From the NCBI GenBank assembly GCA_900316105.1, contig ONBR01000005.1:95906-159905 (forward strand): a stretch of DNA of 64,000 nucleotides, written 5' to 3'. This document shows positions 60,036-64,000 of the stretch, piece after piece (position 1 is the stretch's first letter; every line of letters starts with the position of its first letter). This DNA comes from an uncultured Olsenella sp. (GTDB taxonomy: Bacteria; Actinomycetota; Coriobacteriia; Coriobacteriales; Atopobiaceae). Made by a program: the position numbers and the translations under genes. The notes beneath the pieces are model-generated. The model was given only the letters and a program-made list of their open reading frames with translations, was not told the DNA's origin and made no database searches.

Positions 60036-62076
60036 TGGACGGGAGAGGCCCAGCTGGCATCCGTCGGTCGAGCCCTTCCTGGACGACGAGGGAGGCTATA
60101 CGACGGTTGCCGTGGCGGTTGCTCTCCTGGCCAGCCTTGCCCTGGTCTTTTCCATCGCGTCCGTGTCATGGACCAATGGACGTGCGGGTGACGTCCAGGC
60201 AGTTGCGGATTCTGCTGCCCTTGCCGGGTCCAATGCCATCGCGGGTTACACGACGGTGGCCCAGGTGTTGGATGCCTGCGTGCTCAGCCTGGGGCTTCTG
60301 GGGGTGACGATCCTGGGCGTGGGCCTGGTTTTGGCTGCGATACCGGTGGCCCAGGCTGCATCTCCGCAGGTGGTGAACGCGGGAAGGGAGGTTCTGACCG
60401 CACGAAGAAAGTTCGCGAAGTCTGCTGCCCAGGGTTTGCAGAAGTACGAGAAGGCCCTACCTACCCTGGTTGCCGCAAATGCATCTTCCTGTGTCTCCGC
60501 CAACGCCGAGGGTCAGATGGACTATGTGGGCACTGCCTTCGTGATGCCCGTGGATTCGGCCACCGAGTTCGGCAAACTCGATGATCAATTGGACGACGAG
60601 GAGCTGGCAAGGGAGGCTGAGGAGCTTCGTCAGGCGAGCGCCAGAAAGGAGGAAGCGGACCGTCGTGCCCAGGCGGCCAAGGAGCGCGCCTGGCAGGCCG
60701 ATACCAGGGACAAACCTCTCTGCATGAGGAGTCGTGCCCAGTCTCTTGCCGGCCTCTCGGGTGTCCAGAATCCCGACTATCCTTCGGCTGATCTCTGGCG
60801 CTTTGGCTATGCCCGCATTCGTGCCCAGAATTACTACTACACACGCTGGCAGAAGGAGCGCGTTGGTGGCGCAAACCCCGACGAGCTGCAACGGTCCTGC
60901 GCACGCAAGGCATTCTTCCACTATGCCTGGCAGCAGGTCTCTAGGGCCACCTGTGTGGAGGGAGCGACCGTACAGATTGACCTGCCCGACCTGCCCCATA
61001 CCACGGCCATGGTCAAGGGGACCAGCCTCTACAGGGATACGTCCTGGCCATGCACGACGGCTGAGGATGGGTCCCGTACCCTGCACTGTTCGTTGGATTG
61101 TCCTGCGGCCCAGGGCCAGAGCCCCTCGGGCAACGCATCTTTGGCAGACATAAACCGCGGATCCGTCAGGCGTTGCGACACCTGCAAGATGGATGCTGCC
61201 GCCATGGGGAACGTGGCGGACGCCTCCACGAACATCAACAACGGCTTCGAGCACTACTGGCGGATTGTCGTTCAGGCGGGCGATGACTACGAAAGGGCGG
61301 TCAGAGACGGCAATGCCGCCGAGGAGGAGATGCGCAAGCAGGCACAGGAGGGGCAGAGCGCCTTCCAGAAGGCCATGGACATACTCTCGGTGGATCGGCC
61401 GAAGATTGCTCCGCCTGGACGCTATGGGGTTGTGGCAGTGGTCAGCAGGTCCAGCGTGGATGTCTCGCCAGACCTGATGGGATCCTTTCTTGCTGGCGGA
61501 ACCTTGCCAGCGGGAGCCGCCATATCCGCCTCCACCCTGGCGCCCGAGGAGAACACCGATGGACACAACATACTTTCCAGTGTCTTTGATGGGCTGAGGG
61601 GGCAGGACGAGCCCCTGGTGGTTACGGCGGTGGGCAGCATCACCCAGCTCTGGGGCAAGCTCCTCGTGGGCTATGGGTCCAGTTACGGAAGCGTATCCCA
61701 GACGGTCGAGGACGTGCTGGAAGGCATCGGCAACGTTCTGGGGGAGGAGACCGCCTCCTGGCTCCGGGACAAGATCGTCTCCACGGTGAAGGCAGCAGGC
61801 TTCGAGCCCGCGGACATGCGCCTGAGAAAGCCAGTCCTGGTGAATACCCAGGAAGTGCTCAACAAGGCGGGATATTCCAACGTAGGTAAGGCCAGGGAGT
61901 TCATCGAGTCACTCCCACCAGATCAGGAAGGGCAGGTGAAGGCATGCAAGGACAAGCTCAAGGAGCCTCTGGGACCTGTCGAGTTCACGGTAGCGGAGAT
62001 TCTCATCCCAGGGACAAACATAACGATTCCGCTAAAGATCAAGCTCTCGGACCTCTGGGGTGGGGGCGGTTCATAG
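60007..62076 (+). CDS. TadG-like pilus protein
   Basis: A 689-residue protein. Near residue 29 GGYTTVAVAVALLASLALVF matches the TadE/TadG Tad-N signature; a second hydrophobic region lies near residue 98. The large exterior part is rich in Cys, Ala and coiled-coil-like segments (EELAREAEELRQASARKEEA). ATG 60007 follows TTGGAGGTTCC. It is bigger than the other pilins and may cap or anchor the fibre. The stop overlaps the next gene. Confidence 0.75.
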   Translation: MTVGRRSGADGRERPSWHPSVEPFLDDEGGYTTVAVAVALLASLALVFSIASVSWTNGRAGDVQAVADSAALAGSNAIAGYTTVAQVLDACVLSLGLLGVTILGVGLVLAAIPVAQAASPQVVNAGREVLTARRKFAKSAAQGLQKYEKALPTLVAANASSCVSANAEGQMDYVGTAFVMPVDSATEFGKLDDQLDDEELAREAEELRQASARKEEADRRAQAAKERAWQADTRDKPLCMRSRAQSLAGLSGVQNPDYPSADLWRFGYARIRAQNYYYTRWQKERVGGANPDELQRSCARKAFFHYAWQQVSRATCVEGATVQIDLPDLPHTTAMVKGTSLYRDTSWPCTTAEDGSRTLHCSLDCPAAQGQSPSGNASLADINRGSVRRCDTCKMDAAAMGNVADASTNINNGFEHYWRIVVQAGDDYERAVRDGNAAEEEMRKQAQEGQSAFQKAMDILSVDRPKIAPPGRYGVVAVVSRSSVDVSPDLMGSFLAGGTLPAGAAISASTLAPEENTDGHNILSSVFDGLRGQDEPLVVTAVGSITQLWGKLLVGYGSSYGSVSQTVEDVLEGIGNVLGEETASWLRDKIVSTVKAAGFEPADMRLRKPVLVNTQEVLNKAGYSNVGKAREFIESLPPDQEGQVKACKDKLKEPLGPVEFTVAEILIPGTNITIPLKIKLSDLWGGGGS

Positions 62077-62555
62077 GAAGTCGGTCTTCCTCGCGTTGGC
62101 GGTCAGGCCAGATGGTGGTGGAGTTTGCCGTCCTGATGCCCGTGGCCATAGTGGTGGCCCTGATCGTCTTCAACCTAGTCCAGTTTGCCAGTTCCTGCTC
62201 CCGTTTTGACCGCGTGGCCTTGGATGCCGTGACCAGTCAGGGGGTGGCTCCTGCGGGTAATCAGAACACGGAAACTGCCGTGGGTGCCGTACAGGGGGCT
62301 CTGGAACAGGGCATGGGGGATTTGCACGTGGAGGTGTCGGTACGCGCTGAGGGGCCATCGATGGGCGGCAAGGGGTCGGGGCATGAGCTGGACTTCCCGG
62401 TCTCCCCCCTTCTGACCCGCTTCGTTTGCACGATGCGCTATGAGCCCTGGCCGCGCGTGGGTTCCATTGCGGGCGTACATGGAGGCTCGCCAGTAGCCTT
62501 GACGCACGAGAGGTCGTTGACGGTGGATCGTTACAGGGCGGGAGTGATTGTATGA
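62073..62555 (+). CDS. TadE-like pseudopilin with an unusual start
   Basis: A 160-residue protein. RSGQMVVEFAVLMPVAIV contains a prepilin site G/QMVVEF (Glu+5) and membrane helix. No ATG, GTG or TTG suits the frame near here; the only nearby candidate with a leader is ATA 62073, which overlaps the tadG stop as ATAG, with GGGTGGGGG upstream. CTG further upstream or ATG 61944 in the tadG frame are less likely. The start is therefore uncertain; the coding region is well supported by codon use. Confidence 0.7.
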   Translation: MGSRSSSRWRSGQMVVEFAVLMPVAIVVALIVFNLVQFASSCSRFDRVALDAVTSQGVAPAGNQNTETAVGAVQGALEQGMGDLHVEVSVRAEGPSMGGKGSGHELDFPVSPLLTRFVCTMRYEPWPRVGSIAGVHGGSPVALTHERSLTVDRYRAGVIV

Positions 62556-62992
62556 GCGAGGAATTGGTCGAGGTCTTTGCCAGGAAGAGGGGAGACAAGG
62601 ACTACTTTCCAGGTGAGTGGGTCCTTTGGATGGGAACCTTTGAGGTGAGACTGAGCTATCTGGGAAGGCTCCGTGGCTTCCTGGGCTGTAGTCCCGCAGA
62701 TCCGCCCCTGGTCCTTCTGCCCTGCAAGTCCGTGCACACCTTTGGGATGAGCTTTCCCTTGGACATTGCCTTCATAGGGCAGGGCGGACTGGTGGTGAAG
62801 GCCGAGCGAAATGTGAGGCCAGGAAGGGTCCTGTCGTGTGAGGAATCCTGCCTTGTGCTGGAGCGAGCTGCAAGCCCTGACTTTTGGTTTCGGGTAGGCA
62901 TGGGGATGGCCTTCGACTACAGGGATGGATCGATCGAGAGGGGAGAGGAGAAGCGCTATGGCTACGACTTTGAGCTTCGGGACGAGGACTGA
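62552..62992 (+). CDS. DUF192 family protein in the tad operon
   Basis: A 146-residue DUF192-like protein. The core CKSVHTFGMSFPLDIAFI is typical. Function of the family is unknown. It starts within the previous gene's stop (ATGA) and overlaps the FHA gene by 35 bases, so it is part of the pilus operon. Confidence 0.75.
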   Translation: MSEELVEVFARKRGDKDYFPGEWVLWMGTFEVRLSYLGRLRGFLGCSPADPPLVLLPCKSVHTFGMSFPLDIAFIGQGGLVVKAERNVRPGRVLSCEESCLVLERAASPDFWFRVGMGMAFDYRDGSIERGEEKRYGYDFELRDED

Positions 62993-63614
62993 TCAAAAGG
63001 AGGAACTGGACCAGACTGGGAGTATCTCTGACGGAAGCACAGACAAATACGATGAGCCCACTACAAAGACCTGTCCCCGCTGTGGGGCGGAGCTCTTTAG
63101 CGATATGGACATCTGCTACGACTGTCTGTACGACTTCACGAGGTTGCGCCCCCAAGGTGGGGAAGGCCTGCGACTGGACGAGCAAGATGAACTGACACAC
63201 GAGCGTGGGACCTGGGACGAGGGTATGGAGAGCATGGAAAATGCCGTCTCGGCTGATACCACTATGGACATATCTCTGGATAGCTATGGCGTGAGGGTTC
63301 CAGATTTGCCCAGCCTGCGTGTGCGCTGCTCGGACATGGACGTGACCTTGCCCATAGGAGAGGACGGCCTGACCGTGGGCAGGGCGCCAGACTGCGACCT
63401 GGTCCTGCACTCGGCGGCTGTGTCCAGAAGGCACCTCTTCATTGAGACCAAGCAGGGAATGGTCTGCGTGAAGGACCTGGGCTCTACGAATCCGGCTATG
63501 CTCCGCGGAAGGCCCGTTGCGGGCGTGCAGATAGTGAGGATGGGTGACACGGTGGACGTTTGCGGGACCCTGCTTACCCTGGTGGGACCTCCGACGGAAT
63601 CTCTGTCCGATTAG
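62958..63614 (+). CDS. FHA-domain protein with zinc ribbon
   Basis: A 218-residue protein. An N-terminal zinc ribbon CPRCGAEL...CYDC (about residues 35-55) precedes a Ser/Glu-rich spacer and a C-terminal FHA domain: TVGRAPDCDLVLHSAAVSRRH and DLGSTNPAMLRGRPV. FHA domains bind phosphothreonine, so control by a Ser/Thr kinase is possible, but no kinase is in the window. RBS GAGAGGAGAAG precedes ATG 62958. Last gene of the tad operon. Confidence 0.8.
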   Translation: MATTLSFGTRTDQKEELDQTGSISDGSTDKYDEPTTKTCPRCGAELFSDMDICYDCLYDFTRLRPQGGEGLRLDEQDELTHERGTWDEGMESMENAVSADTTMDISLDSYGVRVPDLPSLRVRCSDMDVTLPIGEDGLTVGRAPDCDLVLHSAAVSRRHLFIETKQGMVCVKDLGSTNPAMLRGRPVAGVQIVRMGDTVDVCGTLLTLVGPPTESLSD

Positions 63615-63738
63615 TTCAGGCGAGGGGCAACGGCTCGACTCTCGATCTAAAGCCTGCTTTCCGAAAATTGCAAGCAATTGGAAAGTATCCCTAGCCGACC
63701 CTTGAAAAAGCTGCGGGGGGGGGAGTACGATTCATTAG

Positions 63739-63765
63739 ATTCGAAAGTATCCTTAACTTTCGGAT
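63739..63765. terminator. Weak hairpin after the tad operon
   Basis: ATTCGAAAG and CTTTCGGAT pair (one G-U) around TATCCTTAA, followed by TTTAAATTTTT. An A/T-rich region of about 120 bases with a run of nine G residues near 63715-63723. Confidence 0.4.
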
Positions 63766-63822
63766 TCAGTTTAAATTTTTCGGAATCTGCGAGCACGACC
63801 CCTGCGCCCATGTCGCCAGAGG

Positions 63823-64000
63823 CTAGGAGAAAGGGACGATACCCATGCAGTAGATCGTGTCGCGAATGTTGGTGTAAGCGGCAAAGCGGCCGCTCTCGGG
63901 ATTTGAGATAGGCGTGGCCACCGCCTTAGAATCTGTAACCGACCAAAGTAACGGATTCGAGGAAAGGTCGATGGCCACAATGGACAGTGTAACGGTTGAC
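63823..64000 (-). CDS. 3' end of an unidentified gene, partial
   Basis: Reading the complement from the right edge gives 58 uninterrupted codons with normal GC3, ending VPFS and TAG at 63823-63825 (VAIDLSSNPLLWSVTDSK, AAYTNIRDTIYCMGIV). The start lies outside the window. The family was not recognised. Confidence 0.5.
   Translation of the reverse strand, partial: STVTLSIVAIDLSSNPLLWSVTDSKAVATPISNPESGRFAAYTNIRDTIYCMGIVPFS

Noticed and set aside
1..64000. tRNA, rRNA, insertion sequences or prophage
   Set aside because: No cloverleaf, rRNA stretch, transposase or integrase was recognised on either strand by eye; a tRNAscan-type search would be decisive.

Overview
The window looks like chromosome from a high-GC actinobacterium of the class Coriobacteriia, most like the Olsenella/Atopobium group. 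This is an inference from codon use, frequent TTG and GTG starts, a Phe T-box ahead of pheST, luxS, TadA/B-TatC genes and a Gram-positive type Tad pilus locus. No rRNA, tRNA, phage, transposase or CRISPR array was recognised. Most of the window is ordinary housekeeping DNA with short intergenic gaps.

Layout. 0-9 kb: an M16C metallopeptidase (cut by the left edge), an EamA transporter behind a perfect palindrome, a cysteine-less ArsC-fold protein, a universal stress protein, undecaprenyl-diphosphate phosphatase, a truncated HAD gene abutting a low-molecular-weight tyrosine phosphatase, a secreted coiled-coil protein with a glucosaminidase-like end, and a CDF metal transporter. 9-19 kb: a PcrA/UvrD helicase carrying an in-frame palindromic insert, a membrane protein plus MscS channel, an SPFH protein, LuxS, a second EamA transporter, DegV and an nhaA gene broken by a deletion. 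19-25 kb: a class Ic aminotransferase, a membrane-anchored TPR protein, and a STAS-TatA/B-TatC operon. 25-31.5 kb: topA-tmk-holB-ricT-queD, one operon closed by a terminator. 31.5-44 kb: an aminopeptidase, VOC protein, membrane ferredoxin, carbonic anhydrase, HAD phosphatase, T-box-controlled pheST, a zinc phospholipase-like protein, a pyridoxal kinase coupled to a small Cys-rich protein, a GH13 glycosidase and NanE. 44-53 kb: a degenerate GGDEF plus intact EAL protein, pyruvate kinase, a P2A-type Ca-like ATPase behind a structured leader, and RsgA. 53-63.6 kb: a compact Tad/Flp pilus operon (cpaB, cpaE, cpaF, tadB, tadC, Flp pilin, several pseudopilin-like and TadG-like proteins, DUF192 and FHA proteins). 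The right edge holds the 3' end of an unidentified minus-strand gene.

The most unusual feature is the density of palindromic repeats. At least three families recur: (a) a TGTGACA/CCCCWGGGG palindrome between genes at about 6.3, 11.9, 17.55, 33.9 and 39.6 kb; (b) a GGGAGTACCCCCTATGGATA element at 15.3, 32.9 and 33.96 kb; (c) a GGGGCGAAGCCCC/GCGCCAGCGA element at 19.4 kb that also sits in frame inside the PcrA helicase gene. A fourth 30-base repeat lies in frame in the M16C peptidase hinge. Several of these carry stop codons or ribosome-binding sequence of the flanking genes. Convergent gene pairs are separated by very long perfect hairpins that look like bidirectional terminators.

The best candidates for something undescribed are the in-frame palindromic inserts in essential genes, the tad locus with its unknown membrane protein and an apparent ATA start, and two structured leaders flanking the pyk/ATPase divergent region.
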